A DNA stretch of 64,000 nt from Burkholderiaceae bacterium (GCA_018261955.1 JAGTRK010000006.1:78106-142105); one strand, 5' to 3'; shown: positions 54,241 through 63,686, numbered from the stretch's first letter. The notes: generated by a model not told the origin, from the sequence alone. Translations and numbers: made by a program.

Positions 54241-54615
54241 ATGAGTTTTCAACTTGAAAGCAGTGCCGATTTAAATACCGTCACCGCGTGTACGAATGAC
54301 ATTATCCAAATCAATCGTCAGGATTACGCACACAGCGTACTCATCAGCCCGACACAGATTGAGGTTTTGGACGCACGCGCGCTCAGTGATTTGGACGAAA
54401 CTATTTGGGGGAAAGTCATTGCGACCGCGCCTGAAGTACTGTTGATTGGCACAGGTGCAACCCACCGCTTCGCACCGCCCGCGCAATTGGCGAGCCTGTA
54501 CCAAGCCAACATCGGCGTGGAATGCATGAACTCTCAAGCAGCGGCGCGCACTTACAATGTTTTAATGAATGAGGGGCGCAAAGTATTGGCCATCATTTTG
54601 CTCACGAATGACTAA
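54241..54615 (+). CDS. Mth938-like domain protein
   Basis: The 124-residue protein has the DUF498/Mth938-like fold, seen in the human mitochondrial assembly factor NDUFAF3 and in bacterial proteins of unknown role. Segments VLISPTQIEVLDARALSDL, EVLLIGTGATHRFAPP and IGVECMNSQAAARTYNVLMNEGRKV match the family in order. AGGGAG lies four bases before the ATG. bcp follows after 35 bases, so the two are probably co-transcribed. There is no signal peptide. Confidence 0.88.
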   Translation: MSFQLESSADLNTVTACTNDIIQINRQDYAHSVLISPTQIEVLDARALSDLDETIWGKVIATAPEVLLIGTGATHRFAPPAQLASLYQANIGVECMNSQAAARTYNVLMNEGRKVLAIILLTND

Positions 54616-54650
54616 AAAACCCACACCACCTCCAACCCAAGGACACAACC

Positions 54651-55127
54651 ATGACCCTCATCACAGACATTGAATTATCCATGACCAGCGCGACAACGGG
54701 CGCGTATCAAAGTTTTAAACTTTCTGATTTTCGCGGTCAAAACGTGGTACTGTATTTTTACCCCAAAGACAGCACACCAGGTTGCACCACCGAGTCGATG
54801 GGCTTTCGCGATGCCTACGCTGAGTTTGAAAAAGCCAATACTGTGATTTTTGGTATTTCGCGCGATTCACTCAAATCCCACGATAAATTCAAAGCCAATC
54901 TTGAATTGCCGTTTGAACTCATCAGCGATGCGGATGAGTTGCTCTGTCAACAATTCGATGTCATCAAACAAAAAATGATGTATGGCAAACAGGTGCGCGG
55001 CATCGAGCGCAGCACCTTTGTCATCAATACCCAAGGCGAACTCGTCCACGAATGGCGCAAGGTCAAAGTCGATAACCACGTATCTGAAGTGTTGGCAGCC
55101 GTTCAAACTTTATCCAAATCATTGTAA
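54651..55127 (+). CDS. bcp: Peroxiredoxin, BCP/PrxQ family
   Basis: The 158-residue thiol peroxidase should reduce hydrogen and organic peroxides. The peroxidatic Cys45 is in FYPKDSTPGCTTESMGF, with the conserved Thr and Pro of the active site. The resolving cysteine that E. coli Bcp has five residues later (Cys50) is replaced by Met. Another cysteine (Cys99, ELLCQQF) lies near the usual position of PrxQ resolving residues but may not be equivalent. It could therefore act as a 1-Cys enzyme or use a different resolving residue. Confidence 0.92.
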   Translation: MTLITDIELSMTSATTGAYQSFKLSDFRGQNVVLYFYPKDSTPGCTTESMGFRDAYAEFEKANTVIFGISRDSLKSHDKFKANLELPFELISDADELLCQQFDVIKQKMMYGKQVRGIERSTFVINTQGELVHEWRKVKVDNHVSEVLAAVQTLSKSL

Positions 55128-55175
55128 AAACCCACATCATTCAATCCTTAGCGATACCTTTCTAAAGGACAATCC

Positions 55176-56849
55176 ATGCCACTACCCAAAGCACCAACTC
55201 AAAAAGGCAGTTTACTGGCCAACCTCGACAACCCCGCCGCATCAAAAGCAGCCGAGCCCAAACAAACCACACAAAGCCAACGCCCCACCCAACCACATAC
55301 ACGCAGTTCAGCCACACGCACGCATACCACACCTGCTGCTGCGTCTGTTGCACCGACACACACCACCGCACCTCAAAAAACCAATTCGCAGCCGAGCACA
55401 CAGGCAGCCAAACCCCGCTCTTCTCACCACAGCGCGAAAACCAAACCCGGTTCAAACGAGCGCAAATTATTTGTACTTGACACCAATGTATTGCTGCACG
55501 ACCCATCGAGTTTGTTTCGCTTTGAGGAGCACGATGTTTTTTTGCCCCTCATCGTATTAGAAGAATTGGATGACCATAAAAAAGGCATGACCGAAACAGC
55601 GCGCAATGGCCGCACGGCTTCACGCACTTTGGATCAACTCATCGCCCATCATCCAAATGGTTTGGAAACAGGCGTGCCGCTCAGCCAAAAAAACGATGTC
55701 AAAGCGCTGGGCAAACTGTTTGTCCAAACGCAATCGTTCGCTGACCAATTACCCAAGACCCTGCCCGTGGGGAAAGCGGACAATCAAATTCTCGGCGTGG
55801 TGCACGCCTTGCAAAACCAACAACCAAACCACAGCGTGGTGTTGGTGTCCAAAGACATCAATATGCGCATCAAAGCACGCGCCTTGGGACTGAATGCCGA
55901 GGACTATTTCAATGACCAAGTCATCGAAGACACCGATGTGCTGTACAGTGGACAACTCGCCCTGCCTGTGGATTTTTGGGAAACCCACAGCACCAATTTA
56001 GAATCGTGGCAGGAGGGCGTGCACACCTATTACCGAGTTCAGGGCACACTGCCCATGCAAATGGTGCTCAATCAATACGTGTATTTTGACCACCCAGACG
56101 CACTGGCGTTTCACGGGCAAGTGATTGATATCAATTTAGACAATCGCACCGCCACCTTGCGTTCATTGATTGACTACAGCAATCCCAAACACGGTATTTG
56201 GGGCATCGGTGCGCGCAACCGCGAGCAGAATTTCGCACTCAATGTATTGATGGACACCGACATTGATTTTGTCACCCTGCTCGGTCCTGCGGGTACGGGT
56301 AAAACCCTACTCACCATCGCTGCGGCATTGCAACAAACCTTGGAAATGGGGCGTTTTGCCGAGGTCATCATCACCCGTGCCACGATTGCCGTGGGCGAGG
56401 ACATCGGTTTTTTACCAGGTACTGAAGAGGAAAAAATGACACCGTGGATGGGCGCATTGCAAGACAACCTTGAGATTCTCATCAAAGGCGATGCCAATGT
56501 GGGCGAGTGGCAACGCGCTGCCACAGGCGAATTGATTAAAAACAAAGTGAAAATCAAAGCGATGAGTTTCATGCGTGGTCGCACCTTTGTCAACAAACTG
56601 CTCATCATTGACGAAGCACAAAACCTCACACCCAAACAAATGAAAACCCTCATCACCCGCGCGGGGCCAGGCACCAAAGTCGTGTGCATGGGTAACCTCG
56701 CGCAGATTGACACGCCGTACTTGACCGAAGGCTCGTCGGGCTTGGCGTATGTGGTTGAGCATTTTAAAAACTGGGCGCACGGCGCACACATCACCTTGAT
56801 GCGCGGTGAGCGTTCACGTTTGGCGGACTTTGCCAACGAGGCTTTGTAA
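55176..56849 (+). CDS. PIN-PhoH fusion protein (PhoH2/YlaK type)
   Basis: The 557-residue protein joins a PIN ribonuclease domain to a PhoH ATPase/helicase, the PhoH2 architecture thought to act on RNA. A Pro/Ser/Thr/Gln-rich disordered linker fills about residues 1-95. The PIN domain starts FVLDTNVLLHDPSSLF with acidic residues in EELDDHKKG and DINMRIKARALG. The PhoH part has Walker A LLGPAGTGKTLL, then FLPGTEEEKM, Walker B LLIIDEAQNLTPKQMK and CMGNLAQIDTPYL. Its stop overlaps the tag start by one base. Confidence 0.92.
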   Translation: MPLPKAPTQKGSLLANLDNPAASKAAEPKQTTQSQRPTQPHTRSSATRTHTTPAAASVAPTHTTAPQKTNSQPSTQAAKPRSSHHSAKTKPGSNERKLFVLDTNVLLHDPSSLFRFEEHDVFLPLIVLEELDDHKKGMTETARNGRTASRTLDQLIAHHPNGLETGVPLSQKNDVKALGKLFVQTQSFADQLPKTLPVGKADNQILGVVHALQNQQPNHSVVLVSKDINMRIKARALGLNAEDYFNDQVIEDTDVLYSGQLALPVDFWETHSTNLESWQEGVHTYYRVQGTLPMQMVLNQYVYFDHPDALAFHGQVIDINLDNRTATLRSLIDYSNPKHGIWGIGARNREQNFALNVLMDTDIDFVTLLGPAGTGKTLLTIAAALQQTLEMGRFAEVIITRATIAVGEDIGFLPGTEEEKMTPWMGALQDNLEILIKGDANVGEWQRAATGELIKNKVKIKAMSFMRGRTFVNKLLIIDEAQNLTPKQMKTLITRAGPGTKVVCMGNLAQIDTPYLTEGSSGLAYVVEHFKNWAHGAHITLMRGERSRLADFANEAL

Positions 56850-57436
56850 TGGTTGCCAAAACAAACATCGCCAGCACTGAACCCTGTCGCTGTGGTTGGG
56901 TGGATTTAAGCAAACCCGATTATGTCGCTTACCACGATAACGAATGGGGGCAAGCGGTTCACGACGATCGCGTGTTGTTTGAATTCATCGTTTTAGAATC
57001 GGCACAGGCAGGACTGAGTTGGTACACCATACTCAAAAAGCGCGAGCACTACCGTCGTGCCTTTGATGGTTTTGACCCAAACATCATTGCCAAATACGAC
57101 GAAGCCAAAATTGATGCACTGATGCAAGATGCAGGGATTGTGCGCCACCGTCTAAAAATCGCAGCCACAGTGCACAACGCACAATGCTTTTTAGACATTC
57201 AAAGAGAGTTCGGTTCTTTTGATGCCTATGTCTGGGGCTTTGTCCATCACCAAACCATCAACAACGCGTTTGAGCAATTGAGCGACTACCCCACGCGTAC
57301 AGCGCAATCGGACGCGTTGGCGAAAGATTTAAAAAAGCGCGGTTTTAAATTCATGGGCGCGACCACTTGCTACGCATACATGCAGGCGGTGGGCATAATC
57401 AATGATCACACGGCGGGTTGCTTTAAACGCCATTGA
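56849..57436 (+). CDS. tag: DNA-3-methyladenine glycosylase I
   Basis: Tag removes 3-methyladenine from alkylated DNA. The 195 residues match the family. Zinc ligands are the cysteine in CRCGWV near the start and the histidine and cysteine of DHTAGCFKRH at the end. The catalytic/base pocket has YHDNEWG, ESAQAGLSWYTILKKRE and GFKFMGATTCYAYMQAVG. Its ATG overlaps the stop of the PIN-PhoH gene (TAATG), so it is coupled to it. Confidence 0.95.
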   Translation: MVAKTNIASTEPCRCGWVDLSKPDYVAYHDNEWGQAVHDDRVLFEFIVLESAQAGLSWYTILKKREHYRRAFDGFDPNIIAKYDEAKIDALMQDAGIVRHRLKIAATVHNAQCFLDIQREFGSFDAYVWGFVHHQTINNAFEQLSDYPTRTAQSDALAKDLKKRGFKFMGATTCYAYMQAVGIINDHTAGCFKRH

Positions 57437-57487
57437 ATTGATTTGTATCATATGGAATCGTCACACTGTATACAAACTCAGAATCAG

Positions 57488-57514
57488 ACAAGGGACGCCT
57501 CATGCGTCTCTTGT
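57488..57514. terminator. Stem-loop between tag and clpX
   Basis: ACAAGGGACGC (57488-57498) pairs with GCGTCTCTTGT (57504-57514) with one G-T pair and a 5-base loop. The T-runs are weak, but its place between two convergent genes suits a bidirectional terminator. Confidence 0.65.
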
Positions 57515-57532
57515 TCCGATGATTTGGTGGGT

Positions 57533-58819
57533 TTATGAAGCCAACGAGTGGATGTGCGACGGTGCTTTTGCCTTTGCTTGGCGTTTGCCCTTAATCAACT
57601 CAGGTTGTGCTTTCTCGGTCACGCAATTGGCATGCACAATGACTTTGGCGATGTCTGGTTGGGAGGGCAAGTCAAACATCACATCCAATAAGGTTTCCTC
57701 AACAATCGAGCGCAAACCGCGTGCACCTGTTTTGCGTTGCATGGCTTTATCGGCAATCGCCAGCAAAGCATCTTCAGAAAACTCGAGTTCGACGTGTTCC
57801 ATATCGAGTAGTGCTGTGTACTGCTTGACGATGGCATTTTTCGGCTCAACCAAAATTTTCATCAAAGCGGCTTTGTCTAAGTTGTCCAAACACGCCCACA
57901 CGGGCAAACGACCAATCAATTCTGGAATCAAGCCGAATTTAATCAAGTCTTCGGTCTCTAACTCAGTGAGCAATTCACCCATCGAATGCTCTTCGATTTT
58001 GCGCACATCGGCGTTAAAGCCAATGCTGCCTTTTTCGGTACGCCCTGAAATGACTTTTTCCAAGCCGTCAAACGCACCACCACAAATAAACAAAATATTG
58101 GTGGTATCGACCTGAATAAACTCTTGATTGGGGTGCTTGCGTCCGCCTTGCGGTGGAATGGAAGCGACTGTACCTTCAATGAGCTTAAGCAATGCTTGCT
58201 GCACACCCTCGCCCGAAACATCACGGGTGATGGAGGGGTTCTCACTCTTGCGCGTGATTTTATCAATCTCGTCGATGTAGATAATCCCGCGCTGGGCTTT
58301 TTCGACATCGTAGTGACAGGCTTGCAAGAGTTTTTGTATGATGTTTTCCACATCCTCGCCGACATAGCCCGCTTCAGTCAAGGTGGTGGCATCCGCCATT
58401 ACAAACGGTACGTTGAGCATGCGCGCCAAAGTCTGCGCAAGCAAGGTTTTACCCGAACCCGTAGGTCCGATGAGTAGAATATTGCTTTTAGACAGTTCAA
58501 CATCGTTGCGCACTTTTTCTTTGGCATGACGCAGACGTTTGTAGTGGTTGTACACAGCGACTGAGAGCACTTTTTTCGCGGTGTTTTGGCCAATCACATA
58601 GTCATTCAAATGATCAAGAATTTCCTGTGGCGTGGGCAATTCGTTTTGCGCGTTTGCGACTTCAGGGGCTTTGTCTTCTAACTTGAGGATATGACCGCAA
58701 GTCTCAATACATTCGTCACAAATGTAACCGTCTAAACCTTCGATGAGTTTGTTCACTTCATTTTTGTGTTTGCCACAAAAGGAGCATGTCAACTGGTCTT
58801 TGTCTTGTTCTTTGCTCAT
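57533..58819 (-). CDS. clpX: ATP-dependent Clp protease ATP-binding subunit ClpX
   Basis: ClpX unfolds tagged proteins and feeds them to ClpP. The 428 residues begin with the zinc-binding domain [17 protein letters not shown] followed by CDECIETC. The AAA+ module has [14 protein letters not shown], Walker [11 protein letters not shown], and the sensor/Arg-finger region [13 protein letters not shown]. The substrate loop GYVGEDV and the IGF-equivalent ClpP contact lie in the usual order. It follows clpP by 10 bases on the same strand. Confidence 0.97.
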   Translation of the reverse strand: MSKEQDKDQLTCSFCGKHKNEVNKLIEGLDGYICDECIETCGHILKLEDKAPEVANAQNELPTPQEILDHLNDYVIGQNTAKKVLSVAVYNHYKRLRHAKEKVRNDVELSKSNILLIGPTGSGKTLLAQTLARMLNVPFVMADATTLTEAGYVGEDVENIIQKLLQACHYDVEKAQRGIIYIDEIDKITRKSENPSITRDVSGEGVQQALLKLIEGTVASIPPQGGRKHPNQEFIQVDTTNILFICGGAFDGLEKVISGRTEKGSIGFNADVRKIEEHSMGELLTELETEDLIKFGLIPELIGRLPVWACLDNLDKAALMKILVEPKNAIVKQYTALLDMEHVELEFSEDALLAIADKAMQRKTGARGLRSIVEETLLDVMFDLPSQPDIAKVIVHANCVTEKAQPELIKGKRQAKAKAPSHIHSLAS

Positions 58820-58829
58820 GCGAAACTCC

Positions 58830-59450
58830 TTACAATGCCGCGCGTGTGGTCAGCACTTGGTCAATCAAACCATATTGCACCGATTCTTCAGCGGACAAAT
58901 AATTATCGCGGTCGGTGTCATTAACCACTTTTTCCAACGGCTGACCCGTGCGCTCATGGATGATTTGATTCAAACGGTCTTTGATTTTTAAAATCTCACG
59001 CGCGTGAATTTCAATGTCGGAGGCTTGACCTTGCATACCGCCCAAAGGTTGGTGAATCATCACGCGCGAATGTGGCAAAGCGTAACGTTTGCCTTTCGCA
59101 CCAGCGGTGAGCAAAATCGCGCCCATGCTCGCCGCCATGCCGATGCACATGGTCGAAACATCAGGTTTAATGAACTGCATGGTGTCGTACACACTCATGC
59201 CAGCGGAGACTGAACCACCTGGTGAATTGATGTAAAAATGAATGTCTTTTTCAGGGTCTTGGGATTCCAAAAACAACATTTGTGCCACGACCAAATTCGC
59301 GCTTTGGTCATTCACAGGGCCGACCAAGAAAATAATGCGTTCTTTGAGCAAACGTGAATAAATGTCAAAAGAGCGTTCGCCACGGCTGGTTTGCTCAACC
59401 ACCATGGGAATCAGTCCCAAGTTCTGGGGCTCGTACTGATCGTATATCAT
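58830..59450 (-). CDS. clpP: ATP-dependent Clp protease proteolytic subunit ClpP
   Basis: ClpP is the serine protease chamber. The 206 residues include an N-terminal propeptide-like start ([15 protein letters not shown]). The catalytic triad is Ser108 in [13 protein letters not shown], His133 in [11 protein letters not shown] and the Asp in [11 protein letters not shown]. The handle helix region is normal. GAGG lies upstream of the ATG. It is followed by clpX; the upstream tig gene ends with its own terminator, so clpPX probably has its own promoter. Confidence 0.98.
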   Translation of the reverse strand: MIYDQYEPQNLGLIPMVVEQTSRGERSFDIYSRLLKERIIFLVGPVNDQSANLVVAQMLFLESQDPEKDIHFYINSPGGSVSAGMSVYDTMQFIKPDVSTMCIGMAASMGAILLTAGAKGKRYALPHSRVMIHQPLGGMQGQASDIEIHAREILKIKDRLNQIIHERTGQPLEKVVNDTDRDNYLSAEESVQYGLIDQVLTTRAAL

Positions 59451-59585
59451 AAGGGTGTCCTCTTTATTTGTTTTAAATAATATGAAATTGCCGACATGAT
59501 AACGTAATTTAGGTCATCACGTTTTAAACACAAGGGTTTTTCCGTATTTCCTTAAGTATGCGCATCAATGCTGTGCATGGGCGAT

Positions 59586-59615
59586 AAAAAAGCGACACTT
59601 TCGCATCGCTTTTTT
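59586..59615 (-). terminator. Terminator after tig
   Basis: AAAAAAGCGA (59586-59595) and TCGCTTTTTT (59606-59615) form a 10-bp stem with the minus-strand T-run on the outer side. It lies 21 bases after the tig stop and before clpP. Confidence 0.85.
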
Positions 59616-59635
59616 GCTCAATATTGAATGTCCAA

Positions 59636-61000
59636 TTACTGCTGTGGATTCATCAATTCTTCAAAAGCCACTTCTTTACTGGACACTTTCGCACCTTTGA
59701 GTGCCCAAGCGACCACATTGTCTTCCATCGTGATGGCTTCGATTTGCGCTTTGCGCTCTTTGTCGGTCATATACCATTTGATGAAACCTTGTGGGTCTTC
59801 ATAAGCAGCGGCGATGGATTCAACATGCGCTTGCACTTGCTCAGGTGTGGCGTGCAATTCATTTTTCTTCACAATATCGGCAATCAATAAACCCAAACGC
59901 ACACGACGGGTTGCGCGGTCAGTGAAAATATCTGCGGGCAAGACCATTTTGTCATCGACAGGAATACCACGAGCGCGCAAATCTTCGCGTGCGTTGGCTT
60001 GCAAATGCACGATGTCTTCATTCACCATCGTGGTGGGCACGTCAAATTGTGCTGATTTAACCAATGCGTCCATCACGTTATTTTTCGTGATGCCTTTGGC
60101 GCGATTGGCAATTTCGCGTTCCAAGTTTAATTTGATGTCGGCTTGCATTTTTTCCACATCGCCGTCCTTCACGCCCAATGATTTGGCAAATTCAGCGTTC
60201 AGTTCAGGCAACTGTGGTGCTGCGACCGCGTTGACCGTCACTGTGAACTGCGCAGTTTTCCCCGCCAAATCCTTGCTGTGGTATTCATCAGGGAACGGCA
60301 AATCAAAAGTGCGCGTTTCAGTGGCTTTCAAACCAAGGATGGCAGTTTCAAACTCAGGCAACATACGACCTTGACCCAAGACCAGCACATAGTCTTTTGC
60401 CGTGCCGCCATCAAATGCCACATCGTCCAATTTACCCAGGAAATCCACGGTCACTTGGTCGCCGTTTTCGGCGGCTTTGTCTGCGGCAACGTATTGCACA
60501 CGCTGTTGACGCAATACATCAATGGTGCGCGTCACATCGGCTTCGGTCACGGTGCATTGCGCTTGCTCGATTTCCAAGTCAGCCAATTTCACTTCAGGCA
60601 CTTCAGGATAGACTTCAAACGTGGCTCTAAATGCCAATTGCGTTTCAGAATCTTGACCGTCAATCGGTTCGATATTGGGTGCACCGACGATTTGGAATTT
60701 TTGCTCAACTGCTTGTTTGGCAAATTCTTCACCCACTTGGTCGTTCAAGGCTTCCCATTTGGCTTGTTGACCATACATTTGTTTGACGCGCGCCATGGGT
60801 ACGTGACCTGGACGGAAACCCGCAACTTTCACGGTTTTAGCCATTTGTTTCAAACGTTTGTCTGCCGCCGCATCGACTTGCGCGGTACCCACAGTGAAGT
60901 CAAAGGTGCGTGTGAGTGATTCGGTCATCGTTGGTTTGGCTGCGGGTGCTTCGGTTTGAACCGCTTGCTCGATGATTTCGTTGTTTGTTTCGGTGGTCAT
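59636..61000 (-). CDS. tig: Trigger factor
   Basis: Trigger factor is the ribosome-bound chaperone and prolyl isomerase for nascent chains. The 454 residues include the ribosome-binding signature region KVAGFRPGHVPMARVKQMYG, the FKBP-like isomerase domain at about 165-250 (GDQVTVDFLGKLDD, VLGQGRMLPEFE) and the helical chaperone arms. The N-terminus has about 25 extra acidic/Ala-Pro-rich residues before the usual start of the family. The order tig-clpP-clpX is conserved in many bacteria. Confidence 0.95.
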   Translation of the reverse strand: MTTETNNEIIEQAVQTEAPAAKPTMTESLTRTFDFTVGTAQVDAAADKRLKQMAKTVKVAGFRPGHVPMARVKQMYGQQAKWEALNDQVGEEFAKQAVEQKFQIVGAPNIEPIDGQDSETQLAFRATFEVYPEVPEVKLADLEIEQAQCTVTEADVTRTIDVLRQQRVQYVAADKAAENGDQVTVDFLGKLDDVAFDGGTAKDYVLVLGQGRMLPEFETAILGLKATETRTFDLPFPDEYHSKDLAGKTAQFTVTVNAVAAPQLPELNAEFAKSLGVKDGDVEKMQADIKLNLEREIANRAKGITKNNVMDALVKSAQFDVPTTMVNEDIVHLQANAREDLRARGIPVDDKMVLPADIFTDRATRRVRLGLLIADIVKKNELHATPEQVQAHVESIAAAYEDPQGFIKWYMTDKERKAQIEAITMEDNVVAWALKGAKVSSKEVAFEELMNPQQ

Positions 61001-61121
61001 ATGAACCTTTTCGTGGTTGTTGCCTCAATACATTCAATCACTTTATGTGTGCTGAAATTGATATGGATTGAAGCGATTAAAAAATGCGAAATTGATTTAA
61101 TAAACCAATCTCTCAGAAATC

Positions 61122-61209
61122 TGGTGCGAAGGAGGGGACTCGAACCCCTACACCCGTTTAAGGCGCCAGGACCTAAACCTGGTGCGTCTACCAATTTCGC
61201 CACCCTCGC
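61122..61209 (-). tRNA. tRNA-Leu (anticodon TAG)
   Basis: On the minus strand the acceptor arms GCGAGGG and CCTTCGC pair with one G-T, followed by A and an encoded CCA. The anticodon stem CAGG/CCTG encloses TTTAGGT, anticodon TAG. A long variable arm (CGCCTTAAACGGGTG) marks a class II tRNA, as expected for leucine. It sits between tig and yciB. Confidence 0.97.
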
Positions 61210-61231
61210 AACTGCAAAATACAATTTAGGA

Positions 61232-61386
61232 TTTTGCAAAACGTTAATTGTACTTTATTACCAGACTGATGTAAACGTGGCGGCTCTATTGTTTTGATAG
61301 CACTTTTCGTGATTTGGTTTGGCAAGGATGATTGCCCTGACCAATATGCTCATAGGTGACTCATTGTTTTGCAAAACAGGTACAAT
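61232..61386. promoter_or_regulatory. Upstream region of yciB with repeated palindrome
   Basis: TTTTGCAAAA occurs at 61232-61241 and again inside the 14-base palindrome TGTTTTGCAAAACA (61365-61378). The second copy lies directly before a TACAAT (61381-61386), the candidate -10 of the yciB unit. The first copy lies upstream of the tRNA-Leu on the other strand. A dimeric regulator could bind both. Confidence 0.45.
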
Positions 61387-61419
61387 GCCCCTCTTTGTGA
61401 TAACGCGAGATGATGGACG

Positions 61420-61959
61420 ATGAAAATTTTGATTGATTTTTTGGCGGTAATTGCTTTTTTTGTGGCGTACAAATGGAGCAATGACATGCTGTTTGCGGTG
61501 AAAATCGCAATCGCGGCAACGGCAATACAGATGGTATGGATGAAATTGGCCAAAATCCCACTGAAACCAATGCATTGGTTTGGCTTGGTATCGGTCTTTG
61601 TATTTGGTGGCATGGGGATTTTTTTCAATAATCCTAAATTTTTTCAGTGGAAGTTTTCGATTTTAGAATGGTGTATGGGCGCGGCGATTTTAATCGGTCA
61701 GTTGGGCTTTGGCAAAAACATGTTGCAACTGTTGATGGGCAATGAACTGATTTTGCCTGAACCGATTTGGCGCAAAATGGCTTGGCTGTGGGGTGGCTTT
61801 TTTATCGGCTTGGGATGTCTGAATTGGTGGGTTTTCACTTATTACAACTACGATGTGTGGGTGAATTTCAAAACTTTCTGGGCATTTGGACTGACGGTGG
61901 CGTTTGTGATTGGGCAGGGCGTTTGGGTCAACCGTTACTTGCCCAAGGATGAACAATGA
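61420..61959 (+). CDS. yciB: Inner-membrane septation protein YciB (IspZ)
   Basis: The 179-residue protein has five hydrophobic helices and belongs to the YciB/IspZ family, linked to septation and envelope integrity. The family start MKILIDFLAVIAFFVAYKWS is intact. Typical features are FNNPKFFQWKFSILEW, the FGKNMLQLLMGNEL loop and WGGFFIGLGCLNWWVF. The stop overlaps the bolA start. The order yciB-bolA-ppiC is recurrent in betaproteobacteria as I recall. Confidence 0.94.
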   Translation: MKILIDFLAVIAFFVAYKWSNDMLFAVKIAIAATAIQMVWMKLAKIPLKPMHWFGLVSVFVFGGMGIFFNNPKFFQWKFSILEWCMGAAILIGQLGFGKNMLQLLMGNELILPEPIWRKMAWLWGGFFIGLGCLNWWVFTYYNYDVWVNFKTFWAFGLTVAFVIGQGVWVNRYLPKDEQ

Positions 61960-62219
61960 TGCACTCCGTCGAGCAGATTGTATCTCAGCGTTTGACAGAG
62001 GTTTTTTCGCCAACGTTTTTAGAGGTGCGCAACGAAAGCGAGCAGCACATCGGTCATGCAGGCGCTCTGGGTGGTGCTCAGCATCTATTTATCCGCATCG
62101 TTTCTGCACAATTTTCAAGTATAAATGCAGTTCAAAGGCATCGACTGATTTATAATACCATGTTGGATTTAATGCCTGATCAGATTCATGCTGTGCGCAT
62201 TGATGCGCGGGTGGTGTAA
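61956..62219 (+). CDS. bolA: BolA family protein
   Basis: The 87-residue protein has the BolA fold. ESEQHIGHAGALGGAQHLFIR contains the invariant histidine that helps bind iron-sulfur clusters with monothiol glutaredoxins; I count the key part as HIGHAGALGG. The C-terminal helix has RHRLIYNTMLDLMPDQIHAVRI. The ATG overlaps the yciB stop as ATGA. No glutaredoxin gene is nearby. Confidence 0.93.
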   Translation: MMHSVEQIVSQRLTEVFSPTFLEVRNESEQHIGHAGALGGAQHLFIRIVSAQFSSINAVQRHRLIYNTMLDLMPDQIHAVRIDARVV

Positions 62220-62257
62220 TGATTTTTTGATAATTTTAATCGAAGGATGTGGTAGTG

Positions 62258-63010
62258 ATGAATAAGAACAATTTATTGGTAATAATGTCGTTGGCAGCGT
62301 TGAGTTTGGGCGCATGTAATAAAGATGCGACAAAATTCACATTGGATCAAAAATTAGATGCCATCGTGAAACAAATCAGTGCAGAAACGCCTGAACAACC
62401 TGTCAACGATGAGATGAAAAAGCGCATTCGTGAACAGTTGGCACAGCAAGAAGCGTTGGCGGATGCCGCCCGTAAAGAGGGAATGGATAAACAAGATGAG
62501 GTGAAAATTTTAGCCGCAATTGGTGCAGAACAGGCTTTGGCATCTAAATACTTAGAGGTGCAAATGGCGACCTTCAAGCCTTCTGATGAAGAATTGAAAA
62601 AGATTTATAACGAGCAAGTGAGTAAAGGACAAGAATATCATTTGCGCCATATTTTAGTGGATGATGAAGATAAAGCTAAAGAAATTATTACCAAATTAAA
62701 AGCAGGTGAGAGGTTTGAAACTTTAGCAAAATTATCTAAGGACACAGCATCGGCGGTTAAAGGTGGTGATTTGGGTTGGATGCCGTTGGACTCTTGGGTT
62801 CCCGAGTTCAAAGAAGCCGCAGCCAAACTGCAAGCCAAGCAAATCACCGACGCCCCTGTCAAAACTCAGTTTGGTTACCATGTGATTCAACTGGTTGAAG
62901 CACCGCGCGCACCGCAAAATGTCCCCGCATTTGAAGCAGTCAAACCTCAAGTTTTGGAAATAGCAAAACGTGACCACTTGAAGCAATTGCAAGATTCGTT
63001 CAAGAAATAA
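62258..63010 (+). CDS. Peptidyl-prolyl isomerase lipoprotein, parvulin (PpiC/PrsA) type
   Basis: The 250-residue protein should help fold exported proteins. I chose ATG 62258, ten bases after AAGGA. The signal sequence ends in LSLGACNK, a clear lipobox, so it is lipid-anchored like PrsA. Helical N-terminal chaperone segments surround a parvulin domain: EYHLRHILVDDEDKAKEII, AKLSKDTASAVKGGDLGWM and TQFGYHVIQLVE. It is the last of the yciB-bolA-ppi unit. A terminator follows. Confidence 0.92.
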   Translation: MNKNNLLVIMSLAALSLGACNKDATKFTLDQKLDAIVKQISAETPEQPVNDEMKKRIREQLAQQEALADAARKEGMDKQDEVKILAAIGAEQALASKYLEVQMATFKPSDEELKKIYNEQVSKGQEYHLRHILVDDEDKAKEIITKLKAGERFETLAKLSKDTASAVKGGDLGWMPLDSWVPEFKEAAAKLQAKQITDAPVKTQFGYHVIQLVEAPRAPQNVPAFEAVKPQVLEIAKRDHLKQLQDSFKK

Positions 63011-63090
63011 TTCAACCGAGTGACTGTCCCGTCCTAAAATAGGTTGACTATTTTAAGGCTGAACTTGAGTCGAATTAAAGAGATAAACAG

Positions 63091-63118
63091 ACGCCTGATG
63101 CACTGCATCAGGCGTTTT
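63091..63118 (+). terminator. Terminator after the parvulin gene
   Basis: ACGCCTGATGCA (63091-63102) and TGCATCAGGCGT (63104-63115) form a perfect 12-bp stem followed by TTT. The preceding 80 bases contain CGTCCTAAAATAGGTTGAC, which resembles an insertion-sequence end but could not be confirmed. Nothing else is recognised in 63011-63245. Confidence 0.75.
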
Positions 63119-63245
63119 GCATTCTATAAAAATAAATGCGGTCTGATACCGTTAAATTGTAATAATTTAGACCTCATTGCCGACAGTTGGCGAATTTAAC
63201 TGGGCATCCGTCAGATGAGATCTAAACCACTAAAAATAACAAAAC

Positions 63246-63686
63246 CTATTGAAGTGTTTTTGCCTTATGGGTTTTAGCCCTTTTCGCTTTCTGACCAACG
63301 TTAGAAACACTACTGACCTTGCGTTTACGCTCGTCTTTATCAACAAAGCCATCGCCATTGGTATCTTTTTTCTGTAAGTATTTGTCAACATTGACTAACA
63401 AATGTGCTCGCGCTTCATCCTTGGTAATCACGCCATCTTTGTTGGTATCAGCTTTTTTGGCAACGCCCCCGCGCTTACCATTAATCTCGTCCATCGTGAG
63501 TTGACCGTCTTGATTGGTATCAAATTTAGCAAATTTCTTATTCAACTGTACTTGACGCTGTTCGCTGATTTCTGCCTTGCTAAATTTACCATCGCCGTCA
63601 GTATCTGTACCTTTGGCAATAGCCATTTGACTGCCCAATAACATCACCATGAACGACAATGAAAATACTGTGAATCTATGTTGCAT
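63246..63686 (-). CDS. Secreted protein with four EF-hand calcium sites
   Basis: The 146-residue protein has a signal peptide (MVMLLGSQMAIA) and four EF-hand loops: DTDGDGKFSKAE (28-39), DTNQDGQLTMDE (56-67), DTNKDGVITKDE (80-91) and DTNGDGFVDKDE (108-119). All have the Asp/Asn/Asp/Gly ligand pattern and a Glu at position 12, so all should bind calcium. The C-terminus is very basic (GQKAKRAKTHKAK). AAGGAG lies seven bases before the ATG. The function is unknown; a periplasmic calcium buffer or sensor is plausible. Confidence 0.9.
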   Translation of the reverse strand: MQHRFTVFSLSFMVMLLGSQMAIAKGTDTDGDGKFSKAEISEQRQVQLNKKFAKFDTNQDGQLTMDEINGKRGGVAKKADTNKDGVITKDEARAHLLVNVDKYLQKKDTNGDGFVDKDERKRKVSSVSNVGQKAKRAKTHKAKTLQ

